From NCBI RefSeq assembly GCF_011290685.1, contig NZ_JAANYN010000004.1:434001-498000 (forward strand): 64,000 nucleotides of DNA. The letters are read 5' to 3'. The notes beneath the pieces are model-generated. The model was given only the letters and a program-made list of their open reading frames with translations, was not told the origin of the DNA and searched no databases. Position 1 is the stretch's first letter; each line of letters begins with the position of its first letter. This document shows, piece by piece, positions 29,815 to 39,071 of the stretch. This stretch comes from Cyclobacterium plantarum. GTDB lineage: Bacteria; Bacteroidota; Bacteroidia; Cytophagales; Cyclobacteriaceae. The translations under genes and the position numbers were made by a program.

Positions 29815-32331
29815 TTGGAAGATCTTTTCGCCAATCAATATCCTGCTGCCAATTCTAAAAACCTCTATGCGGATATCATATTACCTGTACCGATTCCTAA
29901 ATGGTTTACCTACAGCGTAGGACTGGACATACAGGATCAAATTGGCATTGGTTATCGGGTTATGGTCCAGTTTGGCAAGAAAAAGATATTGACTGGCATT
30001 GTGGCCAAGGTTCATCAAAAAGCACCTGATGTTTATCAGCCCAAACCCATATTGGATTTACTGGATGATTTTCCAGTGGTCAATGCCTTACAAATTAAAT
30101 TCTGGAGTTGGATGTCATCCTATTATTGTTGCCATATAGGAGAAGTCATGAATGCCGCTCTTCCCAGTGGATTGAAACTTTCTACTGAGAGTAAGGTGCA
30201 GGTGCATCCCGACTTTGATTTCGATAATCCTGGCTTTCCTATGGATGACCGGGAAATATTGCTGTTAGAAACCTTGAGCAAGCATGATGAAATGAATGTG
30301 GAACAGTTTGACCAGTTATTGCCTGGCAAAACAAGCCATAAAATCATCAAAAGCTTATTGGGTAAGGGGGCCATTTTGGTCTATGAATCTGTAAGGGAAA
30401 AGTACAGTCCAAAAACCGAACAGCGGGTAAGGCTTACTTCAAAGTATATAAAGAAGGAGGGCTTACTGGAAAGCCTTTTTGAAGACCTTAAGGGTAAAGA
30501 AAAACAGGAAGCAGTCCTTCTGAAATACCTGCAGCAGGTTTCCGTTTTTCAAAAGCCGGAAGCGAATGCCAAAGGCCTGGAAAAAAAGGTATTAACAGAT
30601 CACGGGTGTTCTCCAAGTTCCATTGATACCCTGGTTAAAAAGGGAGTGCTGGAATCTTTTAAAGTGCTGGTCAGCCGTTTTGAAGTCCCATCGGTGTCGG
30701 ATCATGGGATTGAGCTTTCTCCTGTTCAGGGGGAGGCACTGCAGCAAATCCACGCGCAGTTTGAGGAAAAAAATACCATACTGTTACAAGGAATAACAGG
30801 TTCAGGTAAAACGGAAATCTATGCGCAATTGATCCAGGATGTGCTTCAAAGCGGTTCACAGGTTTTGCTGCTATTACCGGAAATAGCCCTGACGACTCAT
30901 CTGGTACACCGTTTGCAAAAAATTTTCGGAGATAAGATGGGTGTCTTTCATTCCAAATATTCTGATAATGAAAGGGTTGAAGTATGGCAGGGAGTACTTA
31001 AGGGAAAATATAATTTTATCATTGGTGTAAGGTCTTCCTTATTCCTTCCCTTTGACAGTCTGGGCCTGGTCATTGTAGACGAGGAGCATGAAAGTTCATA
31101 CAAGCAGTTTGACCCGGCCCCACGATTTCAGGCCAGGGATGCGGCCATAATGTTGTCCTGGATGCATCAGGCCAAGACCCTTTTGGGTACGGCCACTCCA
31201 TCCTTTGAATCTTATTATAATGCCCAAAATGGTAAATATGGATATGTTAAAATAGATAAACGATATGGCAATGCCGAACTTCCCCATTTTTTTCTCGCCG
31301 ATATTCTTCAGGACAAGAAAAAAAACTTACTGAAACTGGATTTTACCCGCTTGCTGAGAGAAAAAATTCAGACCACTTTGAACCGGCAGGAGCAGGTACT
31401 CATCTTTCAGAACAGGAGAGGTTATGCTCCCTATATTTCCTGTGACGAATGTGGATGGATACCGGAATGTGAGCATTGTGATGTAAGCCTCACCTATCAC
31501 CAATATCAGGATGAGTTGAGGTGCCATTATTGTGGATTCAAGGAAAAAGTCCCGATTTCCTGCCATGCCTGTGGCAGCCAGAAGATAACAACCGTGGGAA
31601 CTGGCACCGAAAGGATAGAAGAAAGTCTGAGCTTGTTATTTCCCGAGGCAAGGATTGCCAGAATGGATCTGGATACTACCCGGAGCAAATATGGGTATCA
31701 GAGAATTTTGGAGGAGTTTTCTGCTGGAAATGTGGATATACTCGTAGGCACTCAAATGATTACCAAAGGACTTGACTTTGACAAGGTTTCATTGGTGGGA
31801 ATCGTGGATGCGGACCGGATTCTTTTTTACCCGGATTTCAGGGCAGGGGAACGGGCTTTCCAGCAAATTACCCAGGTAGCAGGCAGGTCGGGTAGAAGAG
31901 ATAAAACCGGTGATGTGATCATTCAAACAAGAAGGCCTGATCAATTGATATTCAGACAGATAATTGCTGGAAATTACAATGACTTTTACCGGTTGGAAAT
32001 GGCGGAAAGGAAACAATTTTTTTATCCTCCTTTTGTGAAAAATATTAAAATCATTACCAAGCATAAGGATTTTAAAACCGCAGAAACTGCAGCCAAATTC
32101 CTCAAAAATTTATTGATGGATATAGCGGCAAAAAAGATCATTTTGGGCCCTGAAAAATCCCTGATTGGTAAAATTAAAAACCTCTACCTGTTTGAAATAT
32201 GGATCAAACTGGACAGATCTGGAAAGGTACAGCAATTTTTTAAGCAACAGCTCATGGATAGAATCGCAGAGCTTCAGGCAGATAAAAGGTTTCGAATGGT
32301 CCGTTTTTTGGTAGATGTAGATCCCTATTGA
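29815..32331 (+). CDS. priA: Primosomal replication restart helicase PriA
   Basis: An 838-residue PriA. The 3'-DNA-binding domain starts at YADIILPVPIPKWFTYSV. The helicase part has Walker A GITGSGKTEIY, the DEEH box VDEEHESSYKQ and GTATPSFES. Eight cysteines for two zinc ions lie in CDECGWIPECEHCD and CHYCG...CHACG, and motif V/VI is in TQMITKGLDFD and QVAGRSGR. The only plausible start is TTG at 29815: an in-frame stop lies just upstream and no ATG precedes the conserved domain. It reloads the replisome at stalled forks. Confidence 0.96.
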   Translation: MEDLFANQYPAANSKNLYADIILPVPIPKWFTYSVGLDIQDQIGIGYRVMVQFGKKKILTGIVAKVHQKAPDVYQPKPILDLLDDFPVVNALQIKFWSWMSSYYCCHIGEVMNAALPSGLKLSTESKVQVHPDFDFDNPGFPMDDREILLLETLSKHDEMNVEQFDQLLPGKTSHKIIKSLLGKGAILVYESVREKYSPKTEQRVRLTSKYIKKEGLLESLFEDLKGKEKQEAVLLKYLQQVSVFQKPEANAKGLEKKVLTDHGCSPSSIDTLVKKGVLESFKVLVSRFEVPSVSDHGIELSPVQGEALQQIHAQFEEKNTILLQGITGSGKTEIYAQLIQDVLQSGSQVLLLLPEIALTTHLVHRLQKIFGDKMGVFHSKYSDNERVEVWQGVLKGKYNFIIGVRSSLFLPFDSLGLVIVDEEHESSYKQFDPAPRFQARDAAIMLSWMHQAKTLLGTATPSFESYYNAQNGKYGYVKIDKRYGNAELPHFFLADILQDKKKNLLKLDFTRLLREKIQTTLNRQEQVLIFQNRRGYAPYISCDECGWIPECEHCDVSLTYHQYQDELRCHYCGFKEKVPISCHACGSQKITTVGTGTERIEESLSLLFPEARIARMDLDTTRSKYGYQRILEEFSAGNVDILVGTQMITKGLDFDKVSLVGIVDADRILFYPDFRAGERAFQQITQVAGRSGRRDKTGDVIIQTRRPDQLIFRQIIAGNYNDFYRLEMAERKQFFYPPFVKNIKIITKHKDFKTAETAAKFLKNLLMDIAAKKIILGPEKSLIGKIKNLYLFEIWIKLDRSGKVQQFFKQQLMDRIAELQADKRFRMVRFLVDVDPY

Positions 32332-32357
32332 ATTCCGGAATAAATGGATGCAGTCAA

Positions 32358-32834
32358 TTACTCGTTACCATTCCAAATATCGTGGGTCGTTTTCCAGCTA
32401 CCGTCGGCCTGCCTTTCCAGAATATTCAAATATTTGGAAGTTGAATGGAGGGTATCCCCCGTAGATTTTTCGTAAAGGGTGACTTTAGCAAAGCCTCTTC
32501 CATAAGCCAGGTTACCATCTACTTTCACCTGCTCATACCCGCTTTCCAATTCGGTATGGTACCGGTCAAATATTTCCTGGTAGTATGCCTCTACGGCTTG
32601 TGGTCCAATCTTTGTTTCAGTGGCAGGCGCCATTAAAAAAGCTCCTTCTGTGAAATAACTGGCTATGGTCACCGCGTCTCCCGAATTAAAAGCATCGGCC
32701 CGGGCCTTGCTCATTGCGGTAATGGCTGCAATATCTTCCTCCACATTCCCATCGCTAATTTGGGGAGTAAAGAAAAGGTATAAACCAATGAATGCAATGA
32801 GGATGACAATGATTATAGGGAATAGAATTTTCAT
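32358..32834 (-). CDS. SnoaL-like/DUF4440 NTF2-fold protein
   Basis: A 158-residue protein with an N-terminal hydrophobic anchor or signal (~2-22) and an NTF2-like cone domain: ARADAFNSGDAVTIASYFTEGAFLMAP, then IGPQAVEAYYQEIF and YGRGFAKVTLYEKSTGD, ending in the TTHDIWN strand. Such domains bind or isomerise small ligands. No catalytic set is clear. It is exported or membrane-tethered, and converges on priA with 26 bases between. Confidence 0.85.
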   Translation of the reverse strand: MKILFPIIIVILIAFIGLYLFFTPQISDGNVEEDIAAITAMSKARADAFNSGDAVTIASYFTEGAFLMAPATETKIGPQAVEAYYQEIFDRYHTELESGYEQVKVDGNLAYGRGFAKVTLYEKSTGDTLHSTSKYLNILERQADGSWKTTHDIWNGNE

Positions 32835-32986
32835 GCCTAAGGTTTTTAAAAAGCAAAGGTAAGTTTTTTACTGTTTACAGAAAATTAACTGGTAAGAACT
32901 CCCGGGAATAATGTTGAAAATACTCTTTTTTTTGTATTTATTAATCATGATATTTTGTTAAATTAACAGAATCAAAAATAATTGTG

Positions 32987-34000
32987 ATGAATCGGTATTT
33001 TGAGACAATAGAATTTGATGCTTTGGATGGATTTAAATGTGATTTAAGGCGTCTGAAATCTGATAAGGCCACCAATGGGCCTGTCCTACTGGTTCATGGG
33101 GCTGGAGTAAGCAGTAATATTTTTAATCCACCTTCAGAAAACAATATCATCCATCAACTCGCTGCTGAAGGATACGATGTTTGGCTGGAAAACTGGAGGG
33201 GTAGCATCAACCTGGAACCCAATGAGTGGGATTTAGACCAGGTCGCCCGAAACGATCATCCGGCTGCGGTGAAGAAAATTGTCGAGATCACTGGTGCCAG
33301 GGAAATTAAAGCGATCATACATTGCCAGGGAAGTACCAGTTTTATGATCTCAGCCGTAATGGGCCTTCTTCCTGAGGTAAAACTGATAATAAGTAATGCC
33401 GTTTCCCTTCATCCCGTAGTACCATTTTTCTCCAAATTTAAACTGAATGTTTTGATGCCTGTGGTCAGCCGGTTTTTTAATTACCTGGACCCACAATGGG
33501 GTTTGTATCCACCAGATTTGAAATCAAAAATCATTTTGAATTTGGTCAAAGCAACCCATTGGGAGAATGATACAAAGGTAGGTAAGATGGTAAGCTTTAC
33601 CTATGGTTCCGGATTTCCCGCACTTTGGGAGCTCGAAAATTTAGATGAAAAAACCAAATCCTGGATACAGTATGAGTTTGCCCACGTGCCGCTTTCTTTC
33701 TTCAGGCATATAAAAGAATGTATTCAATATGGAGCATTGAAAAAATTGAATGATAAAAATAATGATTATGTAACTGGTCCACCAAAGACACAGGCCAGGT
33801 TTGTATTGTTTGGGGGAAAAAAAAACAAGTGTTTTTTGCCTGAAAGTCAGGAGAAAACCTTCCAATATCTGGAACAATTTAAGCCTGGATTTCATAAATT
33901 ATACCTCTTAGAGGGGTATAGTCATTTGGATGTTTTCTTCGGTAAAAATGCACATGTAGATGTGTTCCCTAAAATGATTAGTGAATTGGAACAGGGTTAA
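32987..34000 (+). CDS. Alpha/beta hydrolase with cysteine at the nucleophile elbow
   Basis: A 337-residue protein (ATG 32987; GTG 32984 is an alternative). The oxyanion region is VLLVHGAGVSSNIF. The nucleophile elbow reads IIHCQGSTSF, so Cys113 replaces the usual serine. The histidine region is GYSHLDVFFGKNAHVDVFP. The HCxGS plus HLDVFFG combination is one I associate with hydrolases linked or fused to cholesterol-oxidase-like GMC enzymes, and a GMC gene closes this operon. It starts a seven-gene run, with the next gene 9 bases on. It may act on a thioester or lactone. Confidence 0.87.
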   Translation: MNRYFETIEFDALDGFKCDLRRLKSDKATNGPVLLVHGAGVSSNIFNPPSENNIIHQLAAEGYDVWLENWRGSINLEPNEWDLDQVARNDHPAAVKKIVEITGAREIKAIIHCQGSTSFMISAVMGLLPEVKLIISNAVSLHPVVPFFSKFKLNVLMPVVSRFFNYLDPQWGLYPPDLKSKIILNLVKATHWENDTKVGKMVSFTYGSGFPALWELENLDEKTKSWIQYEFAHVPLSFFRHIKECIQYGALKKLNDKNNDYVTGPPKTQARFVLFGGKKNKCFLPESQEKTFQYLEQFKPGFHKLYLLEGYSHLDVFFGKNAHVDVFPKMISELEQG

Positions 34001-34009
34001 AAATTGATT

Positions 34010-34894
34010 ATGCCTCCAAAAAGAATCAAGCGATATAAAGGTAGATATGCTCTTGTAGATGGTATTCCGTACCAAATGCCCGTTAGTTCTTCAGAATCCC
34101 CTGCATTGATGGCTGGTTTTTCCTGCGATTGGGAAAAAGCCAATGCTTTATTGCCAGGGAATGAAATCCATGCCATGAAATTGCCCAATGGACGGGCAGC
34201 GCTGTTGATTACGGTCATCAATTATCTGCAAACAAGTATTGGAAAATACATTGAATACAGCATCGCCATTGCCTGTACACATGGTGCAAAGCCAGCTCCC
34301 AGATTTTTGAATGCCTTATTGCTGGGTCATTATGGTACAGGACAATATATCCTGGATTTACCGGTGAGCAGTGAGATTTCGGTTAAAGGAGGAAAAGGGA
34401 TTTGGGGCATGCCCAAGCATCAGGCCAATCTGGACTTTATAGAAACTTCCGATACGGTAAGCAGTCAATATGAAAAGGATGGACAATTTGCCTTTAGAAT
34501 AGAAATTGAAAAACCAAAATCCCCTTCCATCAAATTGAAAGTTGGCGCAACCAACTATTGCAGGTTCAGAAACATGCTCATGGCTTCTTACATTTATTTT
34601 GAAAGCAAAGCCGGTATCAATTTATTTGGCAAGGCCAGAGGAAGCCTCTTTATCGGTGATCATCCCAATGTGGCCAAATTGAGGGATTTGGGAATCAATC
34701 CCGATCCGTTTTTCACTACATACATGCCAAAAACCAATGGCATCCTGGATGATCATTTTCAGTGCTGGTTCATGACATATGAAGCCCCACCTGATGCGAT
34801 GCCAGAAGGCCTGGAAACCGTTTATCCCCTGGGACATGGAGAGGAATGGTTAACACCACCTGCTTTTACGGATTACGAGAAATTTCGCATATAA
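34010..34894 (+). CDS. Acetoacetate decarboxylase-family protein
   Basis: A 294-residue protein from ATG 34010. The family is recognised from the beta-barrel segments LDLPVSSEISVKGGKGIWGMPKH and KVGATNYCRFRN. The lysine of GMPKHQANLD sits where the Schiff-base lysine of acetoacetate decarboxylase is expected (ADC has a PKK motif there). Many family members are decarboxylases or aldolase-dehydratases on other keto acids, so the substrate is open. Second gene of the lipid-like operon. Confidence 0.82.
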   Translation: MPPKRIKRYKGRYALVDGIPYQMPVSSSESPALMAGFSCDWEKANALLPGNEIHAMKLPNGRAALLITVINYLQTSIGKYIEYSIAIACTHGAKPAPRFLNALLLGHYGTGQYILDLPVSSEISVKGGKGIWGMPKHQANLDFIETSDTVSSQYEKDGQFAFRIEIEKPKSPSIKLKVGATNYCRFRNMLMASYIYFESKAGINLFGKARGSLFIGDHPNVAKLRDLGINPDPFFTTYMPKTNGILDDHFQCWFMTYEAPPDAMPEGLETVYPLGHGEEWLTPPAFTDYEKFRI

Positions 34895-34916
34895 CACCTA
34901 AACCTTTCAAAACGCT

Positions 34917-35420
34917 ATGGATTCGGTAAAAAAAACATTTATAGATATCAGCAATGCCTATATATTTTTCTGCGCCTCCATGTATTTGGGCATGTTCTGG
35001 TCGCTGCATTTTTTTTGGTTTCCAAATTATCCCAAAACCTTAACTCTGGAAAATTACTACAATGCCATAATCCCCCAGACCGACCTGGCTACCAATTTTT
35101 TCTTTATCACCATACCCATTATGGCTGCAGCACTGGTAGTCATGTTGGTAACAGAATGGAAAACAGGCCTGCGATGGGTTCCCTTATCCTGGATTCCCGG
35201 TCTCCTGATACCCGTGATTGTGCAGCAGCGGTACATAGAAGATATCAACAACCAATTTAAAGCAGGATTACAGGATGAAGCTACACTTCAGGTATTATTG
35301 GAGGAGTGGATGTGGCTCAACGATATAAGATGGGTCATTTTGACCATCATGTGGGGTATCACGATGTACTTTTTTATCGCAAAGGCCAAACCTAACTATC
35401 GAATTAAAGACCATGGATAA
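34917..35420 (+). CDS. Four-helix integral membrane protein, unknown
   Basis: A 167-residue protein with four predicted transmembrane helices (around 14-35, 59-81, 90-110, 140-158) and aromatic-rich ends (MFWSLHFFWFPNYP). A conserved-looking polar stretch, QQRYIEDINNQFKAG, lies between helices 3 and 4. I recognise no characterised family. It is in operon position three and overlaps the next membrane protein gene by eight bases. Confidence 0.75.
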   Translation: MDSVKKTFIDISNAYIFFCASMYLGMFWSLHFFWFPNYPKTLTLENYYNAIIPQTDLATNFFFITIPIMAAALVVMLVTEWKTGLRWVPLSWIPGLLIPVIVQQRYIEDINNQFKAGLQDEATLQVLLEEWMWLNDIRWVILTIMWGITMYFFIAKAKPNYRIKDHG

Positions 35421-35829
35421 TCAGGAAAAAGTTTTCGGTATATCTCCACGCTATGTGGAACTGTTGGTGGTTTTGATAGCTTTTATCACCCTGATATCAG
35501 GGCTAATTCAGCTGCTTTCCCCATCTACGGTATTGGGCCTGATTGGCAGGTCCGATCCCACTGCGGAATCCGCTCACTTTTTTGCCATTGTGGGTATGTT
35601 CATGGCATTGTTTGGCGGGATGGTTTTGCATGCTGTTTATAGTGCGGTTACGAACAAACAAGTGATGCTCTGGACAGCCTTTCAGAAGTTTGGGGCATTC
35701 ATCGCTGTATCCGTTGGTGTGTTTCAGGGATTATTTTCCATCCTGGCCATGTCCGTGGCTTTATTTGATTTATTCTCCGGAGTTGTATTTTTGATGTATT
35801 TAAAAGTACTGAACTCATGGGAAAATTGA
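35413..35829 (+). CDS. Small integral membrane protein, unknown
   Basis: A 138-residue protein with four hydrophobic segments (about 13-34, 54-76, 87-108, 112-133). It resembles DUF4345-like small membrane proteins in layout, but no diagnostic motif was seen. The overlap with the preceding gene suggests that the two are made together and may form one complex. Confidence 0.72.
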   Translation: MDNQEKVFGISPRYVELLVVLIAFITLISGLIQLLSPSTVLGLIGRSDPTAESAHFFAIVGMFMALFGGMVLHAVYSAVTNKQVMLWTAFQKFGAFIAVSVGVFQGLFSILAMSVALFDLFSGVVFLMYLKVLNSWEN

Positions 35830-35902
35830 GCTATAAAATCATTAGGCAGAATTATCCTGATTCCGGTATATTAAAGACAATGGTGTTTTATTATCGGTTC
35901 AT

Positions 35903-37345
35903 ATGTTGATTGAGAAAAACGATACCGAACATAAAAACCGAAAAGCCCTGGTACTTGCAGGAGGAGGTATAAGGGTGGCTTATCAGGTAGGAATACTTAA
36001 GGCCATGGAAGAGAATGGACTTACCTTTAATCTTGTGGATGGAACATCGGGAGGTATATTTAATGCTGCCATGCTGGCATCCGGCCATGCAGTGGACAAA
36101 ATGATTGACAAGTGGAAAAGTTTGCCCATTAAATATTTTGCCTCCCTGGCCAGGTTCAGTGATTACCTGACCCCATGGAAATTAAAGGGTTTAGGAGATG
36201 CAGACAATATACAAAGAAAAGTGCTGCCTCATTTTGAGGTTGAGGTGGATCGCATTAATAAACTGGATTTACCCATTTCTTTTTCTTTGTGCAATTTTTC
36301 CAACAAAACGGTACAGGCCATACCGGCAAGAGAGGTCAAAGAAAAACATTTGTTGGCGGGAGTTTCCCTGCCCATTTTAATGCCCGCCTTACAGGTGGGA
36401 AAGGACTGGTTTATAGATGCTGTTTGGGTCAAAGATGCCAATTTGATGGAGGCTGTCAGAAGGGGTGCGGAGGAAATATGGTTGATTTGGGGAATAGGTA
36501 ATTACCCTAGTTATTTTTCTGGTGCCTTGCACCAATACGTGCATTCCATTGAAATGAGTGCCAACGGAGCACTATGGGAAGAATTTGAACAAATCAAGTT
36601 GATCAACAGAGCCATCGAAAAGGGGTATAGCGAATTTGGACAGCAGCAAAAGATTAAGGTTTTTATTATCAAACCCAATTTTCCACTTCCCCTTGATCCC
36701 GAACTTTTTTTAAGGAAAATAACCAGCAGGGATTTGATCAATATGGGATACCAGGATGCCAAAAGATATTTATTGACAAACCAGAATACCGGTGAAAAAT
36801 TGGACAAGCAGGCTACCCAAACCAGAGATGCTGGTGATTACCTGGCTATCCGGCTTCAATATACAGGTAATCTGTTATTTAAAGACAAGTTGGAAAAAGT
36901 TAAATATTATGTTCTGCTGCGCTTTTCTGTTTTAGAGTCCCTGGAGCAATTGGAGGTATATTCCAGTGTCTATTTAGGATATTACAATAAAGAATTTTTG
37001 GGAGGCAAGCATGAGGTTAGCGTAAAATCTCTGGGAGCCTTTTTTAACCTTGAGACCACAAGTACCCTGACCATTGAAGGTAGGGAATATACCATGATTG
37101 CCAATATTCATTGTAAGGGACCCTGGTATTGTTTGGCAGGATTGGATTTTAAGACTGCAGAAATCATTTTATACCCCAGGCATGAAGCAGATCCAAAAGT
37201 CCTTATGGAAGGAAGGTTATATCAATCCTTAGGCTCTAGGCTGAATGCTGGCTGGAATGCGCTTGCCAAAAAGAAAAATGGGGCGAGGGGTGGAATAAGG
37301 TTTAAATTTAATTTGATAAAAAATATGTTACAGCATGAAGTTTGA
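35903..37345 (+). CDS. Patatin-like phospholipase with extra C-terminal domain
   Basis: A 480-residue protein. The oxyanion loop LVLAGGGIRVAYQVG (~17-30), the nucleophile Ser49 in GTSGG, and an Asp in IDAVWVKDA (~172-178; the usual DG[G/A] is altered) mark a patatin Ser-Asp lipase. After ~290 a second, beta-rich region of ~190 residues has no family I know. It should hydrolyse acyl esters of membrane lipids. The gene overlaps the metallophosphoesterase by 11 bases. Confidence 0.88.
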   Translation: MLIEKNDTEHKNRKALVLAGGGIRVAYQVGILKAMEENGLTFNLVDGTSGGIFNAAMLASGHAVDKMIDKWKSLPIKYFASLARFSDYLTPWKLKGLGDADNIQRKVLPHFEVEVDRINKLDLPISFSLCNFSNKTVQAIPAREVKEKHLLAGVSLPILMPALQVGKDWFIDAVWVKDANLMEAVRRGAEEIWLIWGIGNYPSYFSGALHQYVHSIEMSANGALWEEFEQIKLINRAIEKGYSEFGQQQKIKVFIIKPNFPLPLDPELFLRKITSRDLINMGYQDAKRYLLTNQNTGEKLDKQATQTRDAGDYLAIRLQYTGNLLFKDKLEKVKYYVLLRFSVLESLEQLEVYSSVYLGYYNKEFLGGKHEVSVKSLGAFFNLETTSTLTIEGREYTMIANIHCKGPWYCLAGLDFKTAEIILYPRHEADPKVLMEGRLYQSLGSRLNAGWNALAKKKNGARGGIRFKFNLIKNMLQHEV

Positions 37346-39071
37346 TAAAAAACCAATGGTCAATTGGTATGATCCAAAACAATTGGCTTTTACCGCGGTG
37401 AAGACCGTTTTGTCCTCAGTTTTTGGGAACTTTGCTGACAGGAGGGAATTGCAGGCTGCTTTGGATAAGGAAACCAAATTTTTTGACTATTCCCACAAAG
37501 AGGAGCTTTGGGTAGATTTCATTTCTGATCTCGGAGATGGTTTTAACCCCACCTATACTTTGGCGGAGCTTTTATCACGAGAAGTCCTTACTTTGAGGGG
37601 GAAACCCATTAAGCGAGGGGATGTGCTGATAATGGGCGGAGACGAAGTTTATCCTACTCCAGAAAAAATTGAATATGATAACAGGCTTCGGGGTCCATTT
37701 CAGGCCGCTTTTCCCAAGAAGGAGGGAGATATGGACCGGCCTGATTTATTTGCCATTCCCGGCAATCACGACTGGTACGATGGCTTGACCAATTTCCTAA
37801 GGCTATTTTCACAAAAGAGATCACTGGGAAACTGGCAAACCCGGCAGAGCAGATCTTACTTCGCTTTAAAATTACCCCATGACTACTGGATCATTGCAAT
37901 TGATGTACAACTGAATGCTGATATAGACTACCCACAGATATGCTATTTTAAAGAAATTGCAGAGAAACATTTTAATGAAAGAAGTAAAATCATTTTATGT
38001 ACCTCCGAACCTTCCTGGGTTTATAAATCTTTTGATTCGAAAAGCGAATCCTTTGACCGATTACAGTTTTTTATTAACAGGGTATTATTCGGAAAAGGGG
38101 AAAAAGGGTATGAAGAAAAAAATAAAACCATACAGATAAAAGCCATTTTAACTGGGGATCTGCACCATTATGCCCGCTATGAACCCAAGGAAAGCCCGGA
38201 CGGAACCTGCCAATTGATCACTGCAGGGGGAGGGGGTGCTTTTATGCACCCAACTCATACACTGAAGCAGCAAATCTCAGGACTAGATGGGGAGACGGCT
38301 GAATTGAAAAAGGTTTTTCCGTCAAAAGAAGCCTCGGTAAGTCTGAGTTTCCTTAATTTGTTATTCCCTTATTTCAGTCTTACCATGCTCTTTTTCTTTG
38401 GATTATTCCATGTGTTTACCTCCTGGATCCTACAAACCAAACTGGATGCCGGAGTCTCTTTGATGGAGAAATTGAGTAAACTGGATGTTTTTGGCGGTCA
38501 GGTTGTTGATTTCTTCTATGCGATAATCCAGGGATTAAGTCACCTTCCAGGTGCCTTGTTTCTAAATCTGCTGCTTTTTATTGGGATAGTTCTTTTTTCA
38601 GATGTAAAATCCGGAGCTAAAAACTGGAATTATCTGGCCGGACTGGTTCATGGACTGCTACACTTGATCAATTTTTATTTTCTTCTTTGGCTATTTTCCA
38701 GGATCAACCTTTTTCAGCTGGGTTTAGGAATAAATGACCCACAGCAAATATTCCTGTTTGTTGTTGAAATGGTGCTTGTCGGTGGGATTATTAGTTCAGT
38801 TTTATTTGGCCTGTACCTGACCTTTAGTGTAGTGGTATTGAAGAATCACATTACTGAAGCTTCTTCATCTTATCGCTGGGAGGGTTATAAAAATTTCCTT
38901 AGAATTTCAGTTTCTCAGGAAGGACTCACCATTTTTCCTGTAGGTTTGAAAAACGTACCATCGAACTGGGAAAATGTAGGAACAGAGGAAGAGCCCCGGT
39001 TTGAAGGAGGGGATATACATTATGAGTTAATTGAGGATCCAATATTTATAAAAAATGAAAAGATTAGCTAA
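37335..39071 (+). CDS. Membrane-anchored calcineurin-like metallophosphoesterase
   Basis: A 578-residue protein. Metal motifs are DLGDGF (Asp65, Asp68), GGDEVYP (Asp103), PGNHDWYDG (His145) and LTGDLHHYARYE, the pattern of a GGDxVYP-type bacterial phosphoesterase group. From ~340 to ~510 there are four or so transmembrane helices, followed by a small soluble tail. The catalytic domain is probably on the inner membrane, acting on a lipid or nucleotide phosphate. It overlaps both flanking genes, tying it to the patatin and the GMC enzyme. Confidence 0.88.
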   Translation: MKFDKKPMVNWYDPKQLAFTAVKTVLSSVFGNFADRRELQAALDKETKFFDYSHKEELWVDFISDLGDGFNPTYTLAELLSREVLTLRGKPIKRGDVLIMGGDEVYPTPEKIEYDNRLRGPFQAAFPKKEGDMDRPDLFAIPGNHDWYDGLTNFLRLFSQKRSLGNWQTRQSRSYFALKLPHDYWIIAIDVQLNADIDYPQICYFKEIAEKHFNERSKIILCTSEPSWVYKSFDSKSESFDRLQFFINRVLFGKGEKGYEEKNKTIQIKAILTGDLHHYARYEPKESPDGTCQLITAGGGGAFMHPTHTLKQQISGLDGETAELKKVFPSKEASVSLSFLNLLFPYFSLTMLFFFGLFHVFTSWILQTKLDAGVSLMEKLSKLDVFGGQVVDFFYAIIQGLSHLPGALFLNLLLFIGIVLFSDVKSGAKNWNYLAGLVHGLLHLINFYFLLWLFSRINLFQLGLGINDPQQIFLFVVEMVLVGGIISSVLFGLYLTFSVVVLKNHITEASSSYRWEGYKNFLRISVSQEGLTIFPVGLKNVPSNWENVGTEEEPRFEGGDIHYELIEDPIFIKNEKIS

